Positions 1 through 5,574 of a stretch of 6,313 nucleotides of DNA are shown here, piece by piece. Numbering within the stretch: the first letter of the stretch is position 1; the number at the start of each line of letters is the position of its first letter. The stretch is from the NCBI GenBank assembly GCA_964548535.1, contig CAZJRQ010000064.1, forward strand, positions 1-6,313. Direction: 5' to 3'. The notes under the pieces are model-generated. The model was not told the origin of the DNA. It saw only the letters and a program-made list of their open reading frames with translations, and searched no databases. This stretch comes from CAZJRQ01 sp964548535 (GTDB taxonomy: Bacteria; Bacillota; Clostridia; Oscillospirales; Ruminococcaceae). A program made the translations under genes and the position numbers.

Positions 1-173
1 ATAGCTAAAAATGAATGAACACCGACAAAATATTTCATGTTCAATTATTAAGATAAAATCCTAAAACAAACTTATCTATATAAATCTTATATAAATATCG
101 ATTGTATGGATTTTCCATAAAAAATCCGTTTTGGTAATTAAATATATTTTTTTGAAATTTTTATTATAAACTC
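1..173. other. AT-rich intergenic region, no gene seen
   Basis: All three forward frames close within the first 18 bases and the reverse frames are closed by many stops, so no partial gene enters from the left. The only structure is around 105-129. A short palindrome, TATGGA-TTT-TCCATA, lies at 105-119. It overlaps an alternative hairpin, GGATTTT (108-114) with AAAATCC (121-127), which is followed by a short T run. The second hairpin could be the weak terminator of a gene lying left of the window, but it is AU-rich and unconvincing. Confidence 0.5.
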
Positions 174-202
174 TTGCAAAATAAAAGATACTGTGTTATA
201 CT
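174..202 (+). promoter_or_regulatory. Promoter of gdhA, extended -10 type
   Basis: A -35 box TTGCAA (174-179) and a -10 box TATACT (197-202) are separated by exactly 17 bp. The -10 is preceded by TGTG plus one base (192-196), the TRTGN extension typical of Gram-positive sigma-A promoters. Transcription would start near 209, giving a leader of about 97 nt before the gdhA start. The leader contains an AU-only hairpin (230-236 with 244-250), and no recognisable riboswitch was seen. Confidence 0.75.
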
Positions 203-292
203 ATTAATCGGTGTGAATGGGGGATTTGAATTTAAAAGTATTCTTTAAATGCGAATTTTTTGCACCAAATTAAATATTTTAAATTTAATAAT

Positions 293-298
293 AAGGAG
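293..298 (+). promoter_or_regulatory. Ribosome binding site that fixes the gdhA start
   Basis: AAGGAG lies 7 nt before the ATG at 306. The in-frame upstream ATG at 249 has only TTCTTTA before it and no Shine-Dalgarno sequence. It would also add 19 residues that do not look like a glutamate dehydrogenase N-terminus. The start at 306 is therefore preferred. Confidence 0.85.
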
Positions 299-305
299 TA
301 GTTTT

Positions 306-1658
306 ATGGAATTCAAAAATGCGTACCTTCGTGAAGTTTATGAAAAAGTTGAGCAGCGTAACAACGGCGAAAAAGAATTTTTACAAGCTGTAAAGGAAGT
401 TCTTGAGAGCTTCGAACCTGTTGTTGAGAAAAGACCTGATATTGTTGAAGCTGGCATTATCGACAGAATTGTTGAGCCTGAAAGAGTTATTCAGTTCAGA
501 GTTTCTTGGGTTGATGACAACGGAAAAGTTCAGGTTAATCGTGGCTATAGAGTACAGTTTAACTCTGCAATTGGACCATACAAGGGCGGTTTGAGATTCC
601 ACCCATCAGTATGTGCATCTGTTATTAAGTTTTTGGGATTTGAGCAGATTTTCAAAAACAGCTTGACTGGTCTACCAATCGGCGGCGGTAAAGGTGGTTC
701 TGATTTTGATCCTAAGGGTAAATCTGACGGAGAGATTATGAGATTCTGCCAGAGCTTTATGACTGAACTTTCTAAGCATATTGGTGCTGATACTGACGTT
801 CCTGCTGGTGATATCGGCGTTGGCGCTAGAGAAATCGGCTTTATGTACGGTCAGTATAAGAGACTTCGCAATGAATTTACTGGCGTTTTGACTGGTAAGG
901 GTCTTTCATACGGCGGTTCACTTGCTAGAACAGAGGCTACTGGATATGGCTTGTGCTACTTCACTGCTGAAATGATTAAAGCTATGAAGAACGAAAGCTT
1001 TAAAGGCAAGACTGTTGTCGTTTCAGGTGCTGGAAATGTTGCTATTTATGCTACACAGAAGGCTACTGAGCTAGGCGGTAAGGTTGTTGCTCTTTGCGAT
1101 TCAACTGGATATATTCATGACCCTAAGGGTATTAACCTTGAGGTTGTTAAGCAGATTAAGGAAGTTGAAAGACTAAGAATTTCTGAGTATGTTAACCGCG
1201 TTGAAGGTGCTACATACACTGACGGCTGCAAGGGTATTTGGACAATTCCTTGTGATATTGCTCTTCCTTGTGCTACACAGAACGAGCTTGACGGAGAGTC
1301 TGCTGACGCTCTAATCAAGAATGGTGTATTTGCTGTTGCTGAGGGTGCTAACATGCCTTCAACTCCTGAAGCTATTGAGAAGTTCCTTGAGGCTGGCATT
1401 TTGTTTGGACCTGCTAAGGCTGCAAACGCTGGCGGTGTTGCTACATCAGCTCTTGAAATGTCACAGAACAGCGAAAGACTTTCATGGACTTTTGAAGAAG
1501 TTGATTCTAAGCTACAGAGAATTATGGTTGATATTTTCCATAACTCATTTAACGCTTCAAAAGAATTCGGCGTTGAGGGCAACTTGGTTGCTGGTGCAAA
1601 TATCGCTGGTTTCCTAAAGGTTGCTGACGCTATGAAGTGGCAAGGCGTTGCTTACTAA
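306..1658 (+). CDS. gdhA: NADP-type glutamate dehydrogenase, hexameric class
   Basis: This enzyme catalyses reductive amination of 2-oxoglutarate with ammonium to L-glutamate (reversible) in the cytoplasm, a main ammonia-assimilation route in gut clostridia. The 450 aa length is normal for the hexameric class. The N-terminal substrate domain shows PYKGGLRFHPSV (K93), the FEQIFKNSL block (K117), GGGKGG with the catalytic lysine (K129), and DVPAGDIGVG with the catalytic aspartate (D169). The offset of these residues from Clostridium symbiosum GDH is constant at four. The Rossmann domain has VVVSGAGNVA (237-246) and, at the end of the second strand, C-D-S (264-266). That segment resembles the NADP-dependent E. 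coli GdhA more than the NAD-dependent C. symbiosum enzyme, so NADP(H) preference is inferred. The gene is monocistronic, with its own promoter and terminator. Its regular use of GCT, CTT and GTT codons and its strong signals suggest high expression. The family assignment is very secure; coenzyme choice is less so. Confidence 0.97.
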   Translation: MEFKNAYLREVYEKVEQRNNGEKEFLQAVKEVLESFEPVVEKRPDIVEAGIIDRIVEPERVIQFRVSWVDDNGKVQVNRGYRVQFNSAIGPYKGGLRFHPSVCASVIKFLGFEQIFKNSLTGLPIGGGKGGSDFDPKGKSDGEIMRFCQSFMTELSKHIGADTDVPAGDIGVGAREIGFMYGQYKRLRNEFTGVLTGKGLSYGGSLARTEATGYGLCYFTAEMIKAMKNESFKGKTVVVSGAGNVAIYATQKATELGGKVVALCDSTGYIHDPKGINLEVVKQIKEVERLRISEYVNRVEGATYTDGCKGIWTIPCDIALPCATQNELDGESADALIKNGVFAVAEGANMPSTPEAIEKFLEAGILFGPAKAANAGGVATSALEMSQNSERLSWTFEEVDSKLQRIMVDIFHNSFNASKEFGVEGNLVAGANIAGFLKVADAMKWQGVAY

Positions 1659-1678
1659 TATAAAATTATAAATCATCT

Positions 1679-1717
1679 AAATCCTTTGTATAGTTTTTTC
1701 TATACAGAGGATTTTTT
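1679..1717 (+). terminator. Intrinsic terminator of gdhA
   Basis: A 15-bp stem (1679-1693 with 1700-1714) has one G-U pair and a T6 loop. The 3' arm runs into a TTTTTT tract (1712-1717). It lies 20 nt after the gdhA stop codon and is a textbook Rho-independent terminator separating gdhA from the next unit. Confidence 0.93.
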
Positions 1718-1763
1718 CAGTTAATATAAAAACTATGTGATGATTTTATAAAATATATTTTTC

Positions 1764-1792
1764 TTGTATTTTTTAAGCTTGTGTGATATAAT
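1764..1792 (+). promoter_or_regulatory. Promoter of the DUF5662-like gene, extended -10
   Basis: TTGTAT (1764-1769) is followed after 17 bp by a perfect TATAAT (1787-1792). TGTG plus one base directly precedes the -10 (1782-1786). The predicted transcript start near 1799 leaves a leader of only about 20 nt, just enough for the AAAGG ribosome binding site at 1806-1810. Confidence 0.75.
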
Positions 1793-1819
1793 GTTTTAAA
1801 TGATGAAAGGCGGATTTTA

Positions 1820-2347
1820 ATGAACGCAGCAGTAAAACATTTTAATACGATAACTAAACACAGGCACCAAGTTATAAAGCACTGCTTTTATGCCGGTATA
1901 TTTTTTCAAGGGTTAAAACACGACCTATCCAAATACACTCCTACTGAGTTTTTATCTGGAATTAAATATTATCAGGGTACACGTTCTCCTAATGAAAGTG
2001 AACGTGAAATCTGCGGCTATTCAAAAGCATGGATGCACCACAAGGGCAGAAACAAGCACCATTTTGAATACTGGACTGATTATAATATCAAAACCAAAAG
2101 ACTAAGCCCTGTCAAAATGCCTATTAATTACGTTAAAGAAATGTTTTGTGACCGAGTTGCTGCTGGTAAAATTTATCGCGGTGATAATTATAAAAACTCT
2201 GACCCGCTTAACTATTTTCTCGGCGGAAAAAACAGACGATTTATTCACCCGGAAACATCTGATTTTTTGGAAAAGCTTTTAGTTATGCTAAAAGAAGACG
2301 GTGAGCAAAAAACTTTCGAATATATAAGACAAGTTAAATCATACTAA
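1820..2347 (+). CDS. DUF5662-like protein, HD-type histidine pattern
   Basis: This 175-aa cytoplasmic protein has no signal peptide or membrane segment. Its sequence (KHRHQVIKHCF, GLKHDLSKYTPTEF, YYQGTRSPNESERE, WMHHKGRNKHHFEYW) matches my memory of the DUF5662 family, common in Firmicutes and phages and without an established function. Conserved-looking His/Asp residues stand in the order H14/H16, H21, H34-D35, H73-H74, H80-H81 and D111. That resembles the metal-binding order of HD-domain phosphohydrolases (H, HD, H, H, D), so a metal-dependent hydrolase is possible. This is inference only. ATG at 1820 is chosen because AAAGG (1806-1810) lies 9 nt upstream and the conserved part begins almost at once. 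The gene is transcribed alone from its own promoter. No clear terminator follows before the next promoter at 2371, so some read-through into the membrane-protein gene is possible. Confidence 0.85.
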   Translation: MNAAVKHFNTITKHRHQVIKHCFYAGIFFQGLKHDLSKYTPTEFLSGIKYYQGTRSPNESEREICGYSKAWMHHKGRNKHHFEYWTDYNIKTKRLSPVKMPINYVKEMFCDRVAAGKIYRGDNYKNSDPLNYFLGGKNRRFIHPETSDFLEKLLVMLKEDGEQKTFEYIRQVKSY

Positions 2348-2370
2348 TTAATATATGACTTTTATCAAAC

Positions 2371-2399
2371 TTGACAAAAGCACAATTATAGTATATAAT
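2371..2399 (+). promoter_or_regulatory. Consensus sigma-A promoter of the Bax inhibitor-like gene
   Basis: A perfect -35 TTGACA (2371-2376) and a perfect -10 TATAAT (2394-2399) are spaced by 17 bp, the best promoter in the window. The leader from about 2406 carries AGGAGG (2417-2422), 7 nt before the ATG. The -35 lies in the right arm of an imperfect palindrome (2359-2380), which could be an operator. Confidence 0.85.
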
Positions 2400-2429
2400 T
2401 AGTTTTAATAATTTATAGGAGGTAAATTT

Positions 2430-3248
2430 ATGGCTATTTTTTCAAATGAAAGCAGCAATCCTGTTATAAACAAAATGAACACGATGGATGATGCTTTCGG
2501 CGATGTTGAAACCGCTAGCTACACCAGTATTTTCGCAAAGGTCGCTTACTTTGTAGTATTAATTTTCCTTGGCGTTGCGGCATTTGTATATATGCATAGT
2601 TATTTTGTTAAGGAATATTACACCGCTATTGACGAAGTTACTAATCAATTAGTGATTTTTCAAAATGAGGTTTCAATCTTTTATGGTTCACTAATTGTAA
2701 CCTTTATATGCGGATTAATTTCGGCATTTGCACCAAAGGCTATTCCTGTTACGGGCAGTATTTACGCTGTAGGTTCAGGTTATACAATTGCTCTTTGTGC
2801 ATATATTTATGCAACTGAGTATGCTGGAATTGTTATTCAGGCTTTACTTTTAACTGTTCTTACAATTGCTGTTCTTGCTTTTCTTTACACAAAACAAATC
2901 GTAAAGGTTGGCAGTAAATTTAGAACAATAACAATGACTGCATTAATTGTTTCAGTTTTCGGCGGACTAATTTATATGCTGTTAAGACTTATAATTCCAA
3001 ACAGCTGGCTTGTTACATCAATGTCTTCAATGTATAGCGGACCTATGGGTATCATATTCTCAATCTTGGGAGTTGGACTTGCTTGCATGCTTATACTAGT
3101 TGATTTTGACACGATTTCTTACACTGTTGAAAATGGTCTTAACAAGAAGTACGAATGGCGTTGTGCTTATGGTCTAATGCTTAGTATTATAATTCTTTTC
3201 CAGAGAATTTTACAACTTCTTGCTAGAGCTAGAAGAAACAGCAACTAA
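2430..3248 (+). CDS. Bax inhibitor-1/YccA family integral membrane protein
   Basis: This 272-aa polytopic membrane protein resembles the bacterial BaxI_1 (COG4760) branch of the Bax inhibitor-1/TMBIM superfamily. The cytoplasmic N-terminus carries the SSNPVINKM stretch typical of this branch. Seven hydrophobic segments follow at about residues 35-55, 84-101, 104-128, 131-153, 165-189, 204-226 and 243-264. The sixth ends in LVDFD (D225, D227), the conserved acidic spot of the family. In the Bacillus homologue YetJ, aspartates in this part of the fold form a pH-sensitive latch for calcium leak, so a cation-leak role is possible but unproven here. The C-terminus is basic (ARARR). The start at 2430 has a strong AGGAGG at ideal distance. 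The gene has its own strong promoter and ends at a terminator shared with convergent nth. Family assignment is firm; substrate and physiology are not known. Confidence 0.9.
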   Translation: MAIFSNESSNPVINKMNTMDDAFGDVETASYTSIFAKVAYFVVLIFLGVAAFVYMHSYFVKEYYTAIDEVTNQLVIFQNEVSIFYGSLIVTFICGLISAFAPKAIPVTGSIYAVGSGYTIALCAYIYATEYAGIVIQALLLTVLTIAVLAFLYTKQIVKVGSKFRTITMTALIVSVFGGLIYMLLRLIIPNSWLVTSMSSMYSGPMGIIFSILGVGLACMLILVDFDTISYTVENGLNKKYEWRCAYGLMLSIIILFQRILQLLARARRNSN

Positions 3249-3259
3249 ATAAAAAATTT

Positions 3260-3298
3260 AAGACTTGATTATCAAATTTCGATAATCAAGTCTTTTTT
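3260..3298. terminator. Shared terminator between the Bax inhibitor-like gene and nth
   Basis: A perfect 14-bp stem, AAGACTTGATTATC (3260-3273) with its complement at 3281-3294, encloses a 7-nt loop and ends in TTTTTT (3293-3298), so it is a strong terminator for the forward gene. On the opposite strand the A run at 3251-3256 gives a U tract three bases after the stem. The hairpin can therefore also stop leftward transcription from nth, which ends at 3303. Confidence 0.92.
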
Positions 3299-3302
3299 AT
3301 AT

Positions 3303-3938
3303 CTATTTTATTTTGCTAAAACCACATAGATCGACAAGCATACATTCATCACATTTTTCACCACGTGCTTTGCAAATTTCACGTCCGAACAGCACTAGTC
3401 GATGACAAAAATCTGATGAACGTTCAGGCGGAATAATCTTGAGCAAATCCTGCTCTACTTTTTTAGGGTCTTTATTTTTTGTCAGCCCCAAACGTCCAGT
3501 TATCCTAATACAATGCGTATCAGTTACCATAGCCGGCTTATGAAAAACATCACCCATTATCAAGTTTGCAGTCTTTCGTCCAATTCCCGACAACGTTGTA
3601 AGTTCGTCCAAAGTTGATGGAATTTCACCGTTAAAATTCGTCATAATCTGCTGACACATTTCTACAATCGACTTTGCCTTTGTCTTATAAAGCCCACATG
3701 GTCTTACAATTTCTTCTATATCATGCACATCAGCACTTGCAAAATCAACAATCGTTTTATACTTCGCAAAAAGATCTTTGGTCACAATATTCACTCGTTC
3801 ATCAGTACACTGAGCCGAAAGTCTTCCTGCAATCATAAGTTCATGAGGAGCAGAATACACTAGAGAACATAAGGCATCAGGATATTTTTCCTCTAATCTA
3901 TCACAAATCATAATTGCTTTTTCTTTTTTTGTCAACAA
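3303..3938 (-). CDS. nth: Endonuclease III (DNA glycosylase/AP lyase)
   Basis: Nth removes oxidised pyrimidines from DNA and cuts the abasic site by beta-elimination in base-excision repair. The 211-aa length is typical. The signatures are complete: SAQCTDERVN near 41-50, the helix-hairpin-helix LSGIGRKTAN (116-125) with catalytic lysine K122, TDTHCIRI with catalytic aspartate D140, and a [4Fe-4S] cluster C189-X6-C196-X2-C199-X5-C205 with the exact family spacing. There is no ATG near the start. Two adjacent TTG codons (3938-3936 and 3935-3933) follow AGGAGG (3948-3943) by 4 and 7 nt. The second is better spaced and gives the family-like N-terminus M-T-K-K-E-K, so the true protein may begin at 3935 (210 aa); the outer limit is listed. 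The gene lies 86 bp downstream of the phosphoesterase gene on the same strand, with no terminator between them, so co-transcription is likely. Confidence 0.96.
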   Translation of the reverse strand: MLTKKEKAIMICDRLEEKYPDALCSLVYSAPHELMIAGRLSAQCTDERVNIVTKDLFAKYKTIVDFASADVHDIEEIVRPCGLYKTKAKSIVEMCQQIMTNFNGEIPSTLDELTTLSGIGRKTANLIMGDVFHKPAMVTDTHCIRITGRLGLTKNKDPKKVEQDLLKIIPPERSSDFCHRLVLFGREICKARGEKCDECMLVDLCGFSKIK

Positions 3939-3940
3939 AA

Positions 3941-3948
3941 CCCCTCCT
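3941..3948 (-). promoter_or_regulatory. Strong ribosome binding site of nth
   Basis: Read on the minus strand this is AGGAGGGG. It serves a non-ATG start and favours the second of two consecutive TTG codons (3935), because the core AGGAGG ends 7 nt before it but only 4 nt before the TTG at 3938. Confidence 0.7.
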
Positions 3949-4024
3949 AAATAAAACTTATCAAGCTAAAACGTCACAAAAAACTTTTACGCACATATAT
4001 TAGAATATACGCCTTAATTTAGCA

Positions 4025-4501
4025 TTACAAATTCACATGGTTGCAAACAATACCTGCTTTTGTAATATCAATATAAGCATAGCTTTTAGGCTTTCCGTCA
4101 CGTGGCAGACCTGCACTGCCTGGATTAAGCAGATGTATACCGTCAGCATATTCGTAATAACGACAATGTGTATGTCCGAACAAGGCGATATTTACGCCGA
4201 CTTCCTTCGCTTTATAATAAAGCTTGTCTGTTGAAACTTTGACACCGATATTATGTCCGTGAGTGAAAAAAATCTTAACATCACCTGCTATAAAAATATC
4301 ATTTTCTAAGCTCATTGAAGCCATATCGCAATTTCCAGCTACATTTAATATTTTTTTATCAGGATATGACATGCGAATTTTATCAAGTTCCAACTCGCCG
4401 TCACCAAGAAAAATAAATGTATTCACATCTTCATTTCGTTCAAAAACTCTCTTCATACTGCTAAAATTGCCATGTGTATCTGAAAAAACAACTATCCTCA
4501 T
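4025..4501 (-). CDS. YfcE/MJ0936-type metallophosphoesterase
   Basis: This 158-aa soluble phosphodiesterase belongs to the calcineurin-like superfamily, with two metal ions in the active site. The motifs appear in order: SDTHGN (D8, H10), FLGDGE (D34), AGNCD (N57), FTHGH (H81, H83) and GHTH (H110, H112). All metal ligands are present. GNCD instead of GNHD is usual for the small YfcE branch, whose members hydrolyse model phosphodiesters while their natural substrate is mostly unknown. The reading frame is open further upstream to a GTG at 4522. That GTG lies inside the purine-rich ribosome binding site and would add seven residues (M-R-G-V-N-V-Y) before the usual M-R-I-V-V-F-S-D start, so ATG at 4501 is chosen. 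It is the first gene of a probable leftward operon with nth and is divergent from the three-gene cluster at 4633. Confidence 0.93.
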   Translation of the reverse strand: MRIVVFSDTHGNFSSMKRVFERNEDVNTFIFLGDGELELDKIRMSYPDKKILNVAGNCDMASMSLENDIFIAGDVKIFFTHGHNIGVKVSTDKLYYKAKEVGVNIALFGHTHCRYYEYADGIHLLNPGSAGLPRDGKPKSYAYIDITKAGIVCNHVNL

Positions 4502-4512
4502 ATAGACATTAA

Positions 4513-4520
4513 CCCCTCTC
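4513..4520 (-). promoter_or_regulatory. Ribosome binding site of the phosphoesterase gene
   Basis: On the minus strand this reads GAGAGGGG, ending 11 nt before the ATG at 4501. The spacing is rather long but workable. The GTG at 4522-4520 overlaps this site and therefore cannot use it, which argues for the ATG start. Confidence 0.6.
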
Positions 4521-4560
4521 ACTGGCTAAGCTATATATGAAAAATTAAAGCTATACCAAT

Positions 4561-4588
4561 TTAGTTATAGAATATTATTATATATTAT
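4561..4588 (+). promoter_or_regulatory. Possible promoter of the three-gene cluster
   Basis: TTAGTT (4561-4566) and TATTAT (4583-4588) are 16 bp apart and would start transcription near 4595, about 38 nt before the first start codon. The match is mediocre, but the cluster must be transcribed from within this 110-bp divergent region. If correct, its -10 shares the same base pairs as the -10 of the leftward promoter. Confidence 0.3.
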
Positions 4589-4611
4589 AACATAAATATT
4601 TATAAATACAA
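4584..4611 (-). promoter_or_regulatory. Probable promoter of the phosphoesterase-nth unit
   Basis: Read on the minus strand, TTGTAT (4611-4606) and a perfect TATAAT (4589-4584) are 16 bp apart. TATG plus one base precedes the -10, again the TRTGN extension seen before gdhA and the DUF5662-like gene. Transcription would begin near 4577 and give a leader of about 75 nt. The surrounding DNA is extremely AT-rich, so chance matches are possible. Confidence 0.55.
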
Positions 4612-4632
4612 TAGAAAAAAGGAGAATTTTTT

Positions 4633-4881
4633 ATGAGCAATTTTAACCAACTAAACCCTAAGGCACTCCAATCACTTTTAAACGTGGCGTCAAAAAAGCT
4701 GAACACTACTCCTGATGTTTTGCAAAAACAATTACAAGACGGTACATTTCAAAACGCTCTAAACTCAATGCCTTCAAACGAGGCTGCAATGCTACAACAG
4801 GCACTTTCAAATCCTAAAACAGCAGAGAAAATTCTATCCTCACCTCAGGCACAGGCAATTTATAAAAAACTTAACAAATAG
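4633..4881 (+). CDS. Uncharacterised small helical protein, cluster gene 1
   Basis: This 82-aa protein is hydrophilic and predicted helical, with no signal peptide, membrane segment or cysteine. AAAGGAG (4618-4624) lies 8 nt before the ATG. The sequence reads as two helical halves: NPKALQSLLNVASKKLNTTP followed by a Gln-rich helix, then MLQQALSNPKTAEKILSSPQ near residues 54-73 and a lysine-rich end. The second half repeats an L-x-N/S-P pattern (SNPKTAEKIL, SSPQAQAIY) that superficially recalls STI1-type Asn-Pro helical motifs; this is a visual resemblance only. It lies 36 bp before the next gene with no terminator, so it is the first gene of a three-gene operon. I recall comparable small proteins upstream of the same partners in other Oscillospiraceae, annotated as hypothetical. 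Function unknown. Confidence 0.85.
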   Translation: MSNFNQLNPKALQSLLNVASKKLNTTPDVLQKQLQDGTFQNALNSMPSNEAAMLQQALSNPKTAEKILSSPQAQAIYKKLNK

Positions 4882-4917
4882 TAAAAAACAATCTGAAAAA
4901 ACGGAGGAGGTATTTTA

Positions 4918-5574
4918 ATGGACGATTTAATGAGCAAATTGCAAGATGTTCTTAACGATGAAGAAAGCATGAAACAGCTTCAAGAGCTTGCTTCAATGTT
5001 TGGCAATGAGCTTTCACAATCGGATAATGAGCAGCCCCCTCCAACTTTTTCAGCAAATAATAATAACAATAATAATAATGAGCAGTCCTCACAAAACGAC
5101 CAGAATGCTGGATTTTCACAGCTGTTATCAAACTTAGGCGGGTTGTTCGGTTCAAATAATCAAGGTAATCAAAATACTGGAAATCAAGTTCCTAATATCA
5201 TGCCAAATCAATCAAATCAAAATATGTCTGGACAGAATGGACAAAGTGGTGACACTCCTGATTTATCTCAGCTAATATCAAGCTTAGGCGGAATGCTCGG
5301 CTCAGGCGGTAATACTGGGACAAACAGCAATCAAAATGGTACATCACAAATGCCGAATTTTGATATAGGAAAAATAATGCAATTGCAAACTATCATGGCA
5401 AGTGCAAACAAATCAGACAAAAATGTTGATTTACTCCTTGCATTAAAACCTCTGCTAAAGGAAGAAAGTCAATTAAAAATCGACCGCTTAGTGAAAATAT
5501 TCAAGCTTTTTGCAGTTTACCCTGTACTTAAACAAAGTGGTCTTTTAGGAGGAGATTTACTTGGATTATTATAA
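4918..5574 (+). CDS. Uncharacterised Asn/Gln-rich protein, cluster gene 2
   Basis: This 218-aa protein of unknown function has three zones. Residues 1-35 are a predicted helix (LMSKLQDVLNDEESMKQLQE). Residues 36-148 are low-complexity and rich in N, Q, S and G, with an eight-Asn run at 47-54. Embedded in this zone are two copies of a Leu-Gly module, FSQLLSNLGGLFGS (66-79) and LSQLISSLGGMLGS (116-129), 50 residues apart. Residues 149-218 are ordered and helical (IGKIMQLQTIM, DLLLALKPLL, KIDRLVKIFKLFAVYPVLK) and end in the hydrophobic tail SGLLGGDLLGLL. There is no signal peptide or full-length membrane helix, so a cytoplasmic, possibly self-associating or membrane-touching protein is the best guess. 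GGAGGAGG (4903-4910) gives a very strong ribosome binding site 7 nt before ATG. The 3' end overlaps the next gene by 14 nt. Confidence 0.88.
   Translation: MDDLMSKLQDVLNDEESMKQLQELASMFGNELSQSDNEQPPPTFSANNNNNNNNEQSSQNDQNAGFSQLLSNLGGLFGSNNQGNQNTGNQVPNIMPNQSNQNMSGQNGQSGDTPDLSQLISSLGGMLGSGGNTGTNSNQNGTSQMPNFDIGKIMQLQTIMASANKSDKNVDLLLALKPLLKEESQLKIDRLVKIFKLFAVYPVLKQSGLLGGDLLGLL
5056..5079 (+). repeat. AAT trinucleotide run encoding eight asparagines
   Basis: Eight codons in a row are AAT except the fourth, which is AAC. The run can gain or lose units by slippage without breaking the reading frame, so the Asn tract of cluster gene 2 may vary in length between strains. Confidence 0.9.
5547..5552 (+). 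promoter_or_regulatory. Intragenic ribosome binding site for cluster gene 3
   Basis: AGGAGG is formed by the Leu-Gly-Gly codons near the end of cluster gene 2 and lies 8 nt before the TTG at 5561. Its strength and spacing support a TTG start there and translational coupling of the two genes. Confidence 0.8.

Noticed and set aside
108..137. Intrinsic terminator of a gene left of the window
   Set aside because: The GGATTTT/AAAATCC stem is short and AU-rich, is followed by only four T after a G, and competes with another small palindrome. No upstream gene end is visible.
249..305. Upstream in-frame ATG extending gdhA by 19 residues
   Set aside because: There is no Shine-Dalgarno sequence before it and the extension is not like the family, whereas the ATG at 306 has AAGGAG at 7 nt.
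1115..1582. Long minus-strand open frame inside gdhA
   Set aside because: It is antisense to an unmistakable coding region, has no ribosome binding site, and its composition is explained by the codon use of gdhA.
4502..4522. GTG start extending the phosphoesterase by seven residues
   Set aside because: The GTG lies within the ribosome binding site itself, and family members start at the M-R-I-V-V-F-S-D segment.
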